A stretch of 43,130 nt of DNA from Rhodanobacter sp. (GTDB taxonomy: Bacteria; Pseudomonadota; Gammaproteobacteria; Xanthomonadales; Rhodanobacteraceae), in assembly GCA_004298015.1 (NCBI GenBank), contig SCSE01000084.1, forward strand, positions 1-43,130. Reading direction: 5' to 3'. The first letter of the stretch is position 1, and each line of letters starts with the position of its first letter. Below are positions 16,908-24,830 of the stretch, piece by piece. The notes beneath the pieces are model-generated. The model searched no databases. It saw only the letters and a program-made list of their open reading frames with translations, and had not been told where the DNA came from. Position numbers and translations under genes: made by a program.

Positions 16908-18827
16908 ATGGGCAAGATCATCGGTATCGACCTGGGCACCACCAACTCCTGCGTGGCGGTGATGGACGGCAGCAGTACCAAGGTCATCGAGAACTCGGAA
17001 GGCGACCGTACCACGCCGTCCATCGTCGCCTTCAACAAGGATGGGGAAGTGCTGGTCGGCGCCTCGGCCAAGCGCCAGAGCGTGACCAACCCGAAGAACA
17101 CCTTTTATGCGGTGAAGCGCCTGATCGGGCGCAAGTTCACCGACGCCGAGGTGCAGAAAGACCTGCACATCGTGCCCTACGGCATCGTGGCCCATGAAAA
17201 CGGCGACGCCTGGGTGCAGACCTCCGACGGCAAGAAGATGGCGCCGCAGGAGATCGCCGCCAAGGTGCTGATGAAGATGAAGAAGACCGCCGAGGACTAT
17301 CTTGGCGAGACCATTACCGAGGCGGTGATCACGGTGCCGGCGTACTTCAACGACAGCCAGCGCCAGGCGACCAAGGACGCAGGCAAGATTGCGGGCCTTG
17401 AGGTCAAGCGGATCATCAACGAGCCGACTGCGGCCGCGCTGGCCTATGGGCTGGACAAAAAAGGTGGCGATCGCAAGATCGCGGTCTACGACCTCGGTGG
17501 CGGCACCTTCGATGTGTCGATCATCGAGATTGCCGAAGTCGATGGCGAGAAACAGTTCGAAGTGCTGGCCACCAATGGCGACACCTTCCTCGGTGGCGAG
17601 GATTTCGACATGCGGGTCATCGACTACCTGGTCGACGAGTTCAACAAGGAGCAGGGCATCGACCTGCGCAAGGATCCGCTGGCGCTGCAGCGCCTGAAGG
17701 ATGCCGCCGAGCGGGCCAAGATCGAGCTTTCGTCAAATCACCAGACTGACGTCAATCTGCCGTATGTAACGGCCGATGCCTCCGGTCCGAAGCATCTCAA
17801 CATCAAGCTGACCCGTGCCAAGCTCGAGTCACTGGTGGAAGAGCTGATCAAGCGCACCATCGAGCCGTGCCGTACGGCGTTGAACGACGCTGGCCTGCGC
17901 GTGTCCGACATCGACGACGTGATCCTGGTCGGTGGTCAGACCCGGATGCCCAAGGTACAGGAGTCGGTCAAGGACTTCTTCGGCAAGGATCCGCGAAAGG
18001 ATGTCAACCCGGACGAAGCCGTTGCCGTGGGCGCCGCGATCCAGGGCGGCGTGCTGGGCGGTTCGATCAAGGACGTGCTGTTGCTCGACGTCACCCCCCT
18101 GTCGCTCGGCATCGAGACGATGGGCGGCGTGATGACCAAGCTGATCGAGAAAAACACTACGGTGCCGACCAAGGCGGCGCAGACGTTCTCCACGGCCGAC
18201 GACAACCAGACCGCGGTAACCGTGCACGTGCTGCAGGGTGAGCGCGAACGCGCCAGCGCGAACAAGTCGCTGGGCAAGTTCGATCTGTCCGGGATCGACG
18301 CCGCACCGCGCGGCATGCCGCAGATCGAGGTCACCTTCGACATCGACGCCAACGGCATCCTGCATGTGTCGGCCAAGGACAAGAAGACCGGCAAGGAGCA
18401 AAAGATCGAGATCAAGGCCGGTTCGGGCCTGTCCGAGGACGAGATTCAGCGCATGGTCGCCGATGCCGAGGCGAACAAGGAGGAGGATCGCAAGTTCCAC
18501 GAGCTGGTGGCGACCCGCAACAAGGCCGATCAGCTGGTACATGCCACCCGCAGTGCGCTGAAGGAACATGGCGGCAAGATTCCTGCCGACCAGCTCAGCA
18601 GCATCGAAGCGGCCTTGTCTGATCTGGAAAAGGTCAAGGATGGCGACGACAAGGCGGCCATCGAGGCGAAATCCGAGAAGCTCGAGCAGGCGGCTCAGGC
18701 GCTGCAGGCAGCGGCCCAGGGCGGTGCCTCTGCCGAGGCCGATCCGCAGGCGGCACCGGGCGGCTCGGCGCAGCCGGACGATGTCGTCGACGCCGAGTTC
18801 ACCGAAGTGAAAGACGACAAAAAGTAA
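16908..18827 (+). CDS. dnaK: Hsp70 chaperone DnaK
   Basis: 639 residues, standard length. It is the ATP-driven chaperone that works with DnaJ and GrpE and, in enterobacteria, also controls sigma-32. The nucleotide-binding domain (1-385) starts with [16 protein letters not shown] and includes [25 protein letters not shown] and [10 protein letters not shown]. The hydrophobic linker [10 protein letters not shown] is near residue 390, followed by the substrate-binding beta domain and helical lid. The acidic tail ([10 protein letters not shown]) is typical. GGAG lies about nine bases before the ATG. It has its own sigma-32-like promoter at 16831. No unusual residues were noticed. Confidence 0.98.
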   Translation: MGKIIGIDLGTTNSCVAVMDGSSTKVIENSEGDRTTPSIVAFNKDGEVLVGASAKRQSVTNPKNTFYAVKRLIGRKFTDAEVQKDLHIVPYGIVAHENGDAWVQTSDGKKMAPQEIAAKVLMKMKKTAEDYLGETITEAVITVPAYFNDSQRQATKDAGKIAGLEVKRIINEPTAAALAYGLDKKGGDRKIAVYDLGGGTFDVSIIEIAEVDGEKQFEVLATNGDTFLGGEDFDMRVIDYLVDEFNKEQGIDLRKDPLALQRLKDAAERAKIELSSNHQTDVNLPYVTADASGPKHLNIKLTRAKLESLVEELIKRTIEPCRTALNDAGLRVSDIDDVILVGGQTRMPKVQESVKDFFGKDPRKDVNPDEAVAVGAAIQGGVLGGSIKDVLLLDVTPLSLGIETMGGVMTKLIEKNTTVPTKAAQTFSTADDNQTAVTVHVLQGERERASANKSLGKFDLSGIDAAPRGMPQIEVTFDIDANGILHVSAKDKKTGKEQKIEIKAGSGLSEDEIQRMVADAEANKEEDRKFHELVATRNKADQLVHATRSALKEHGGKIPADQLSSIEAALSDLEKVKDGDDKAAIEAKSEKLEQAAQALQAAAQGGASAEADPQAAPGGSAQPDDVVDAEFTEVKDDKK

Positions 18828-18858
18828 GCCGCTGCCGCCATCGGCGTGGCCGGTCTGT

Positions 18859-18892
18859 CAGCCCGCGCCGGGAATTTTCCTGGGGCGGGCTG
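18859..18892. repeat. Long hairpin in the dnaK-dnaJ spacer
   Basis: CAGCCCGC-G-CC ... GG-GGCGGGCTG with AT-rich tip GGAATTTTCC. The stem is about a dozen pairs with no T-run. It may stabilise the 3' end of dnaK mRNA or partly terminate, so that less dnaJ than dnaK is made. Confidence 0.6.
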
Positions 18893-18964
18893 TCTGCTGA
18901 ATGCGGGGCGGGATACGGAACCACCGGCCTCAAGTGGGGCGTGACAAGCAGTGTGGATGCATGA

Positions 18965-20092
18965 ATGAGCAAGCGTGACTACTACGAAGTACTGGGTGTG
19001 GACCGGCATGTCAGCGAAGCCGAGCTGAAGAAGTCGTTTCGCCGCTTGGCGATGAAATACCACCCCGATCGCTGCCCGGACGACCCGGCCGCGCAGGAGA
19101 AATTCAAGGAGGCCAAGGAGGCCTACGAAGTGTTGGCCGATGCGCAGAAACGGGCGATGTACGATCAGCACGGTCATGCGGCCTTCGAGCACGGCATGGG
19201 CGGACGCGGTGGCGCGGGTTTCGAGGATGTCGGTGATATTTTCGGCGATATTTTCGGCGACATTTTTGGCCGCAGCGGGGCCGGGCGCGGCCGCCAGCGT
19301 CGTGGTGCCGATTTGCGTTACATCATCGAGCTTGACCTCGAAGAGGCCGTGTTCGGGGTCAGTCGCCAGATCGAGATACCGACCCAGGTGGGCTGCCACC
19401 ACTGCAACGGCACCGGCTCCGAAGACGGCAAAGTCAGCAAGTGCAAGACCTGTCATGGCCATGGTCAGGTGCGCATGCAGAACGGGATTTTTTCGATTCA
19501 GCAAGCCTGCCCGCATTGCGGCGGCAGTGGCCAGGCGATCGAGAAACCGTGCAGGAAATGTCATGGCGAAGGCCGGCTCGAGGAGACCCGCACGCTGTCG
19601 GTACAGATTCCGGCAGGGGTGGACAACGGTGATCGGATACGCCTGAGCGGGCAGGGCGAGGCCGGGCCGTCGGGCTCGCCGTCGGGCGACCTGTATGTGG
19701 AAACGCACGTGCGCGAGCATGCGATCTTCCAGCGCGAAGGCAGTGACTTGCACTGCGAGTTGCCAATTCGCTTTTCGCAGGCCGCCCTCGGTGCCGAATT
19801 GCCGGTGCCGACGCTGGAGGGCGAAGTGCCGATCAGCATTCCTCCCGAGACCCAGACCGGCACCCAGTTCCGTCTCCGCGGTCGCGGTGTGAAGTCGGTG
19901 CGCAACAACCGGTTTGGCGACCTGATCTGTCGCGTGGTGGTGGAAACCCCGGTACATCTGACCCGCCAGCAGCGGGAATTGCTGGAGTCGCTCGAAGCGA
20001 CCTTTGACGGCACCGATGCCGACAAGCACACACCGCGGGCCAAGGGATGGGTCGACGGTGTGAAGCAGTTCTGGTCCAGGGTCACGGCATGA
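18965..20092 (+). CDS. dnaJ: Hsp40 co-chaperone DnaJ
   Basis: 375 residues. DnaJ delivers substrates to DnaK and stimulates its ATPase. J domain 1-70 with HPD at 33-35; Gly/Phe-rich linker 70-110 containing three direct GDIF units (90-101) from a 12-base tandem repeat; zinc domain with four CxxCxGxG motifs starting at C144, C160, C182 and C196; C-terminal substrate-binding domains to 375. It lies 137 bases after dnaK across the long hairpin. In E. coli these genes form one heat-shock operon; the same is likely here. Confidence 0.97.
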   Translation: MSKRDYYEVLGVDRHVSEAELKKSFRRLAMKYHPDRCPDDPAAQEKFKEAKEAYEVLADAQKRAMYDQHGHAAFEHGMGGRGGAGFEDVGDIFGDIFGDIFGRSGAGRGRQRRGADLRYIIELDLEEAVFGVSRQIEIPTQVGCHHCNGTGSEDGKVSKCKTCHGHGQVRMQNGIFSIQQACPHCGGSGQAIEKPCRKCHGEGRLEETRTLSVQIPAGVDNGDRIRLSGQGEAGPSGSPSGDLYVETHVREHAIFQREGSDLHCELPIRFSQAALGAELPVPTLEGEVPISIPPETQTGTQFRLRGRGVKSVRNNRFGDLICRVVVETPVHLTRQQRELLESLEATFDGTDADKHTPRAKGWVDGVKQFWSRVTA

Positions 20093-20150
20093 GCGCTTCA
20101 GCGCAACCGGTGACATCAGGCAGTGCCGATGGCTTCGTGGGAGCGGCGCG

Positions 20151-20951
20151 ATGAGTCGCCCGGTTCGTCTGGCCATCAACGGCGCCTCCGGCCGCATGGG
20201 GCAGGCCTTGCTGGGACTTCTGAGGGAAAATCCGGCATTCAGCCTGGACTATGCCGTGGTCGCTCCCGGGTCGGAATCCGACGGGGCGTCCGTATTCCCC
20301 GGGACCGCCGAGGCATTGCGCTATGCGCACGACTGGTCGCAAGCACCCGTGCTGGATGTCGTCGTCGATTTCAGCGGGCCCGAGGCATTGGCGGCGGCGC
20401 TCGATCATTGTCTGGCCCACGGTACGGCGCTGGTAACCGGAACCACCGGTATCGACAGTGCCCTGGAAGCCAGACTGGAGGATGCCGGCGAGCACATCGC
20501 CGTACTGCGGGCTGCGAATTTCAGTCTTGGCGTGACGATGTTGATGCGCCTGTTGCGCGAGGCTGCCGCGGCTTTTCCCGAGTGGGATCTGGAGATCGTG
20601 GAGGCCCATCATGGCCGCAAGCAGGATGCACCCTCCGGTACGGCATTGGCGTTGGGGCAGGCGGCGGCAGCGGCGCGAAATATCGATCTGGCCACCGCAG
20701 CGGTATACAGTCGCGAAGGTCGCACCGGGGAGCGCGTGGATGGCAGCATCGGTTTTGCGGTCGTGCGTGGTGGCGATATCGTCGGTGAACACAGCGCCTT
20801 GCTGATCGGAACCGGTGAGCGGATCGAGTTGAGCCATCGCGCGACCGACCGCTCTATTTTCGCTCGCGGCGCCCTGCAGGCGGCACGGTGGCTGCAAGGG
20901 CGCCCCGCGGGACGCTGGCAACTGGATGATGTGCTGAACGGCTCGCGCTGA
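20151..20951 (+). CDS. dapB: 4-hydroxy-tetrahydrodipicolinate reductase
   Basis: 266 residues. It reduces 4-hydroxy-tetrahydrodipicolinate with NAD(P)H in the diaminopimelate/lysine pathway. The Rossmann fold opens with INGASGRMGQAL (9-20); VVDFSGPEAL and GTTGI follow. The catalytic segment EAHHGRKQDAPSGTA has H153, H154 and K157. GGAG lies just before ATG 20151. It follows dnaJ by 58 bases. In many gammaproteobacteria carA comes next; here a palindromic element, a metal-transport locus and an oxygenase gene intervene. The dapB stop codon coincides with the left end of the palindromic element. Confidence 0.96.
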   Translation: MSRPVRLAINGASGRMGQALLGLLRENPAFSLDYAVVAPGSESDGASVFPGTAEALRYAHDWSQAPVLDVVVDFSGPEALAAALDHCLAHGTALVTGTTGIDSALEARLEDAGEHIAVLRAANFSLGVTMLMRLLREAAAAFPEWDLEIVEAHHGRKQDAPSGTALALGQAAAAARNIDLATAAVYSREGRTGERVDGSIGFAVVRGGDIVGEHSALLIGTGERIELSHRATDRSIFARGALQAARWLQGRPAGRWQLDDVLNGSR

Positions 20952-21132
20952 GAGACTGTGAAAAAATCGCCCACCTACTGCGAGCGCCGCCAGACGCCCG
21001 TGCCGGCGGTGCACTACGGGCAAATCCGGGTCATTTGGTTCACCAAACTCCCCGGATTTGCCCGCAGCGCACCTTGTCACGAACGCCCGGCGACGCTCTC
21101 GCTACGGAGTCCGAATTTTTCACAGCCTCTGA
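20949..21132. repeat. Dispersed palindromic intergenic element, long copy (MITE-like)
   Basis: About 184 bases with inverted ends: 20949-20969 and the complement of 21112-21132 match at 18 of 21 positions (core CTGTGAAAAAATCG versus CTGTGAAAAATTCG). The centre is a perfect 13-bp inverted repeat, GGGCAAATCCGGG (21018-21030) / CCCGGATTTGCCC (21051-21063). The arms between also pair imperfectly, so the whole element can fold into one long hairpin. It encodes no protein. A shorter relative is at 13143-13255. Confidence 0.8.
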
Positions 21133-21216
21133 GACGATCGATTGCGCGTTGCCGCTTGTTGAGTGGCGCGCTGTCGACGGTTCAGTGGCTTGCGCTTGTC
21201 TGATGCCATGACTGTC

Positions 21217-21387
21217 GCTGGCAGCCTGTCGGGCTTTGGCGATCGAGGCGGGAAGGCGGCTGGGCGCGGACAGGTTTCCTGACGATTCGTCGGCCGATGG
21301 TGGCGCTATGGGCGAAGGAGCGGCAAAAATCTGGACCGCACAGGCGGATTCGCAGACCGGTCGACCAAAGTCCGACAGGCTGCTAGC
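21217..21387. repeat. Inverted pair of a 26-base CCGACAGGCTGC motif
   Basis: Minus-strand 21242-21217 and plus-strand 21361-21387 share TCG-x-CCAAAG-x-CCGACAGGCTGC-x-AGC, differing at only about three places. Related sequence lies upstream of carA (23492-23520) and inside the short palindromic element (13173-13195). Bases 21133-21360 otherwise hold nothing I can name. Confidence 0.55.
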
Positions 21388-21389
21388 AT
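21361..21389 (+). promoter_or_regulatory. Candidate promoter of the riboswitch-controlled exporter gene
   Basis: TCGACC (21361-21366), a 17-base spacer and TAGCAT (21384-21389). The start would be near 21396, at the beginning of the riboswitch. The hexamers are partly set by the repeated motif described at 21217-21387. Confidence 0.4.
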
Positions 21390-21390
21390 C

Positions 21391-21545
21391 GGCGGCGTAG
21401 TCATTGGGGAGTAGCCCGCCTCAACCCCCGAGGCGTCCGTATCAACAGACTTGGTGCCCCACGGCACTGTGGTACGGACAGCGATCGATATCTTCGGGTA
21501 TCGATGTGCCCGGCGAGACCTTTGGCCATCGACATGCTTACCCGG
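21391..21545 (+). promoter_or_regulatory. yybP-ykoY (manganese) riboswitch
   Basis: The conserved family elements are present in order: TTGGGGAGTAGCC (21404-21416), hairpin GCCTC/GAGGC, helix GTCCGT/ACGGAC enclosing ATCAACAGACTTGG, hairpin ATCGATA/GTATCGAT, then GAGACCTTTGGCC (21515-21527). Known function: Mn2+ binds the two-helix junction and raises expression of the downstream exporter. The next gene is a cation exchanger of the CaCA family, which agrees. Confidence 0.92.
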
Positions 21546-21599
21546 GCCGGGCGAGCGGTGTCGTTGTGCCATCGGTAGATCGCTCGCCCGGCCCGGGTA
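21539..21599 (+). promoter_or_regulatory. 19-bp perfect hairpin: probable expression platform of the riboswitch
   Basis: TACCCGGGCCGGGCGAGCG (21539-21557) pairs perfectly with 21581-21599 across a 23-base loop. The right arm ends six bases before the exporter start codon, so the hairpin covers the ribosome-binding region. No T-tract follows, so control is more likely at translation than by termination. Confidence 0.7.
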
Positions 21600-21605
21600 C
21601 ATGCC

Positions 21606-22613
21606 ATGCTGTTGGTCTTGTGTCTCTTGGCGATTTCCGCGGCAGCGATCTACGTCGCCTGCGACTACTTCGTCAACGGTATCGAGTGGACCGGGCGCAA
21701 ACTCCAGTTGGGCGCCACTGCCACAGGGACCGTACTGGCGGCGTTCGGCACCGCGCTACCGGAGAGCGCGGTGACCTTTGTCGCGGTGATGTTCGGCAAG
21801 ACGCCCGAGGCGCGTGACATCGGTGTGGGGGCTGCGTTGGGTGGCCCGCTGGTGCTTGCTACCGTGGCCTACGCGGTTGTGGGTGTGGCGCTGTGGAGCA
21901 ACCGGCGCAAGCTGCAGCGTGCTGACCGGATCATTCGCGTCGATCATCGACGGCTGGCGCGTGACCAGTCGTGGTTTCTGGCCATCTTCGCGATCAAGGC
22001 CGGGCTGGGACTGGTTGCTTTCAGCATCAAGCCCTGGCTCGGCATCGGCTTTCTGCTCGCGTACGCGCTCTATGCAAGCCGGGAAATGCGTCGCGTGGAC
22101 AGCGCGCCGGAAGATGAGCAGCTTGAGCCGCTCAAGCTGCAATCGCGGCAGGCTGAGCCATCCTGGGGCTGGGTGGCTGTGCAGACAACCGGCGCTGTAC
22201 TGGTGATCGCCATCGCCTCGAAGCTGTTTGTCGGGCAGCTTGAGGGGCTTGGCTCGCTGCTCGGCTTCCCGGCGCATCTGGTGGCCTTGATATTGAGCCC
22301 GGTGGCGACCGAACTGCCCGAGACGCTCAACGCGCTGATCTGGGTGCGTCAGGGCAAGGAGCGCCTGGCCCTGGGGAATATTTCAGGCTCCATGATGATC
22401 CAGGCAACCATACCCAGCTCGATCGCGTTGTTCGCCACACCCTGGTTGTTCGATACCCCGCTGATCGTGGCCAGTGGGATCACCATGGTCGCTATCGGCT
22501 ATTTGTGGTGGCTTTTTCGGCAGGGTCGTGTCGATGCGCTGCGGCTGTTGCCGGCAGGCCTGCTGTATGTGGCGTTTGCGCTTTTCATGGTCTGGTATGA
22601 GGTCATGCGCTGA
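21606..22613 (+). CDS. mneA: CaCA-family cation/proton or cation/Na+ exchanger, probable Mn2+ exporter
   Basis: 335 residues, about ten membrane segments. Two inverted alpha-repeats carry the ion-binding motifs: GTALPESAVTFVAV (first half) and SPVATELPETLNAL (second half), each with the conserved Pro-Glu. A hydrophilic loop (about 155-180) separates the halves, as in YrbG-like CaCA proteins. The upstream yybP-ykoY riboswitch makes manganese the likely substrate; riboswitch-linked CaCA exporters named MneA are known in Vibrio and Xanthomonas relatives. Calcium cannot be excluded from sequence. ATG 21606 has no visible Shine-Dalgarno and sits next to the 19-bp hairpin. Interrupts the expected dapB-carA neighbourhood. 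Confidence 0.82.
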   Translation: MLLVLCLLAISAAAIYVACDYFVNGIEWTGRKLQLGATATGTVLAAFGTALPESAVTFVAVMFGKTPEARDIGVGAALGGPLVLATVAYAVVGVALWSNRRKLQRADRIIRVDHRRLARDQSWFLAIFAIKAGLGLVAFSIKPWLGIGFLLAYALYASREMRRVDSAPEDEQLEPLKLQSRQAEPSWGWVAVQTTGAVLVIAIASKLFVGQLEGLGSLLGFPAHLVALILSPVATELPETLNALIWVRQGKERLALGNISGSMMIQATIPSSIALFATPWLFDTPLIVASGITMVAIGYLWWLFRQGRVDALRLLPAGLLYVAFALFMVWYEVMR

Positions 22614-22625
22614 AAGGCTGTCGCG

Positions 22626-23321
22626 TCAATCACGATGCGAGGCGTTGCGATCACGGCCGGCGCCGAAGCGGGTATCGAGCTTGCCGAAGAATTTCTTGAA
22701 CGCGCGGGAGAACGTTCCGCGCCTGGTCTTGCGCAGCTTTTCTTCCTCACTGGTCAGCCAGGCGACCTGTATCACACGGCGCTCACCTTCATGCGGCAGG
22801 TGGCCATGAAAGGAGTTCTCGCAGCGCCGGAACACAGCCAGTTCGCCATACAGCGGGAGCAGCTCGGGCACGATGAGGCTGTCGATGTCGTCGATTTTGT
22901 GCAGGAAACGCAGGCAACCGTTGCTGGTGTCCGGCCATTGGCTGTTCAAATAAAGCAAGGCGGTCACCACCTTGGATTTACTGTCGGTGTGGATTGTGCC
23001 GTGTCGTTTGTTCAGCAGTCGGCATAGTGTGACCAGGGTCGGGTACTGGCCGAGATTGTCGATGCCGAGTCGTTCGCCGACCGCACGGGCAAATGCCGGT
23101 GTGGTCATATTGTCGATCAAGGTGTTGATCGCCGGCCCGCATTCCTCCGGATCGTAGGGGAAGAAACCGGCGCTGGCGTAGCGTGGGAAGTCGCGATCCA
23201 GCTCGCCACGTGCCTCGTCCGGCAGCTGTCCGTGGGCGACGAAAAATGGAAAGGGCTGCTGTCTTACCGTGGTATCGGGGCGATCAAGGCGGGCGGGGTC
23301 GAGTAGCACGACAGCATTCAT
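22626..23321 (-). CDS. 2-oxoglutarate/Fe(II)-dependent oxygenase family protein
   Basis: 231 residues. The 2OG-Fe(II) oxygenase fold is indicated by HTD at 111-113 (HxD, first iron ligands) in GTIHTDSKSKVVTALLYLN, a distal histidine in NSFHGHLP (H172 or H174), and R182 in GERRVIQVAWL, the likely 2-oxoglutarate anchor. Substrate unknown; the family includes prolyl hydroxylase-like and sugar- or metabolite-modifying enzymes. The C-terminal tail is basic. The ATG at 23321 is preceded by AAGGAG at a long distance of twelve bases; the frame is open upstream to 23477 without a better start. It is convergent with the exporter gene, 12 bases apart, and divergent from carA. Confidence 0.75.
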   Translation of the reverse strand: MNAVVLLDPARLDRPDTTVRQQPFPFFVAHGQLPDEARGELDRDFPRYASAGFFPYDPEECGPAINTLIDNMTTPAFARAVGERLGIDNLGQYPTLVTLCRLLNKRHGTIHTDSKSKVVTALLYLNSQWPDTSNGCLRFLHKIDDIDSLIVPELLPLYGELAVFRRCENSFHGHLPHEGERRVIQVAWLTSEEEKLRKTRRGTFSRAFKKFFGKLDTRFGAGRDRNASHRD

Positions 23322-23580
23322 GAGGGTATTCAACTCCTTGCGAACGTGATTTGGGCAGCGTATCGAACGCTGCCTGGGCGGTCTGCGAATCCGTCTGTGC
23401 AGTGCATATTTTCGCCGCGTTTTAGCCCATGGAGCCACTATCGGCTGGCAAAGTGCCAGAAATCGGCCCTTGCGCAATCGAATTTCCCGCCTCGACCACC
23501 CAAGCGCGACAGGCCGCTAGTGTAGCGCTGGAAGAATCGCAATGAGCGCCTTCAATTCGGTGGATTCGTGCGCGGCACGG

Positions 23581-23609
23581 TGGACAGAAGGCACGCTGCC
23601 GCTTATCAT
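23581..23609 (+). promoter_or_regulatory. Sigma-70-type promoter for carAB-greA
   Basis: TGGACA (23581-23586), 17-base spacer, TATCAT (23604-23609): each hexamer is one base from consensus. The start would be near 23616, giving an 86-base leader. The rest of 23322-23701 has no gene; it contains one copy of the CGACAGGC-GCTAG motif at 23492-23520. Confidence 0.7.
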
Positions 23610-23701
23610 TTCGACCCGCCCTGACCCATTCCCCTCCAAGCTCTTCAGGCCTGCGAATGCGCGGCTTGCAGACTTCGCTGCATCCAAAAGGCGGTTAACG
23701 T

Positions 23702-24829
23702 ATGTCCATTCCCGCTTTGCTCGCCCTCGAAGACGGCAGCATGTTCCACGGCCATGCCGTGGGTGCCCTCGGTGAAACCGTCGGCGAAGTAGTCTTCAAT
23801 ACGGCCATGACCGGTTACCAGGAAATCCTCACCGATCCCTCGTACTCCCGTCAGCTGGTGACTCTGACCTACCCGCATATCGGCAACACCGGCTGCAATG
23901 CCGAGGATGCCGAGTCCACCGCCGTGCAGGCCGCCGGCCTGATCGTGCGCGATGTGCCGCGCCGGGCCAGCAGCTGGCGCAGCAGCGAAAGCCTGCCCGA
24001 TTACCTGAGGCGGCATGGGACCGTGGCGATTGCCGGGATCGACACGCGGCGGCTGACCCGCATCCTGCGAGACAAGGGTGCGCTGGCCGGTTGCCTTGTC
24101 GCCGGCGAGCAGGTCGACGCGGCGGCGGCGCTGGCCAGCGCACGCGCGTTTCCCGGCCTCGATGGCATGGATCTGGCAAGGGTCGTCAGTGTCGGCCAGC
24201 CCTACACCTGGCGCGAAGGCGTGTACGATCTCGACGGCACGGCTTTCAGTCAGCCGGTGCCGCGCTTCAAGGTGATTGCCTATGACTTCGGCGTAAAGCA
24301 AAACATCCTGCGCCTGCTGGCCGAACAGGGTTGCGAGATTACCGTGGTGCCGGCACAGACTCCCGCGGCCGAAGTGCTGGCGATGAAGCCGGATGGTGTT
24401 TTTCTGTCCAACGGCCCGGGAGATCCGGCAGCATGCGACTACGCCATTGCCGCAACCCGGGAACTGCTGGATGCGAAGGTCCCGTTGTTCGGCATCTGCC
24501 TGGGCCATCAGATCATGGGCCTGGCGCTGGGGGCGAAGACGCTGAAGATGAAGTTCGGGCATCACGGGGCGAATCATCCGGTCAAGGATCTGGACGACGG
24601 ACGCGTGCTGATCACGTCGCAGAATCACGGCTTCACTGTCGATCCGGCGACGCTGCCAGCCAACACGCGAGTCACCCATGCCTCGCTGTTCGATGGCTCG
24701 CTGCAGGGCTTTGCACTGACCGACCGACCGGCGTTCTGCTTCCAGGGACATCCCGAGGCCAGTCCCGGGCCGCGTGACATCGGTTACCTGTTCGATCGAT
24801 TCGCCAAGCTGATGCAGGAGAGCCGCTGA
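23702..24829 (+). CDS. carA: Carbamoyl-phosphate synthase small (glutaminase) subunit
   Basis: 375 residues. It hydrolyses glutamine and passes ammonia to CarB for arginine and pyrimidine synthesis. The N-terminal domain (1-150) starts [12 protein letters not shown] and includes [16 protein letters not shown]. The class I glutamine amidotransferase domain (190-375) has the nucleophile C266 in FGICLGHQ and the partners H350 and E352 in [13 protein letters not shown] 23702 follows AAGGCGG. One base separates its stop codon from the carB start, so the two are translated together. The good promoter at 23581 serves the operon; no attenuator was recognised. Confidence 0.98.
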   Translation: MSIPALLALEDGSMFHGHAVGALGETVGEVVFNTAMTGYQEILTDPSYSRQLVTLTYPHIGNTGCNAEDAESTAVQAAGLIVRDVPRRASSWRSSESLPDYLRRHGTVAIAGIDTRRLTRILRDKGALAGCLVAGEQVDAAAALASARAFPGLDGMDLARVVSVGQPYTWREGVYDLDGTAFSQPVPRFKVIAYDFGVKQNILRLLAEQGCEITVVPAQTPAAEVLAMKPDGVFLSNGPGDPAACDYAIAATRELLDAKVPLFGICLGHQIMGLALGAKTLKMKFGHHGANHPVKDLDDGRVLITSQNHGFTVDPATLPANTRVTHASLFDGSLQGFALTDRPAFCFQGHPEASPGPRDIGYLFDRFAKLMQESR

Positions 24830-24830
24830 G

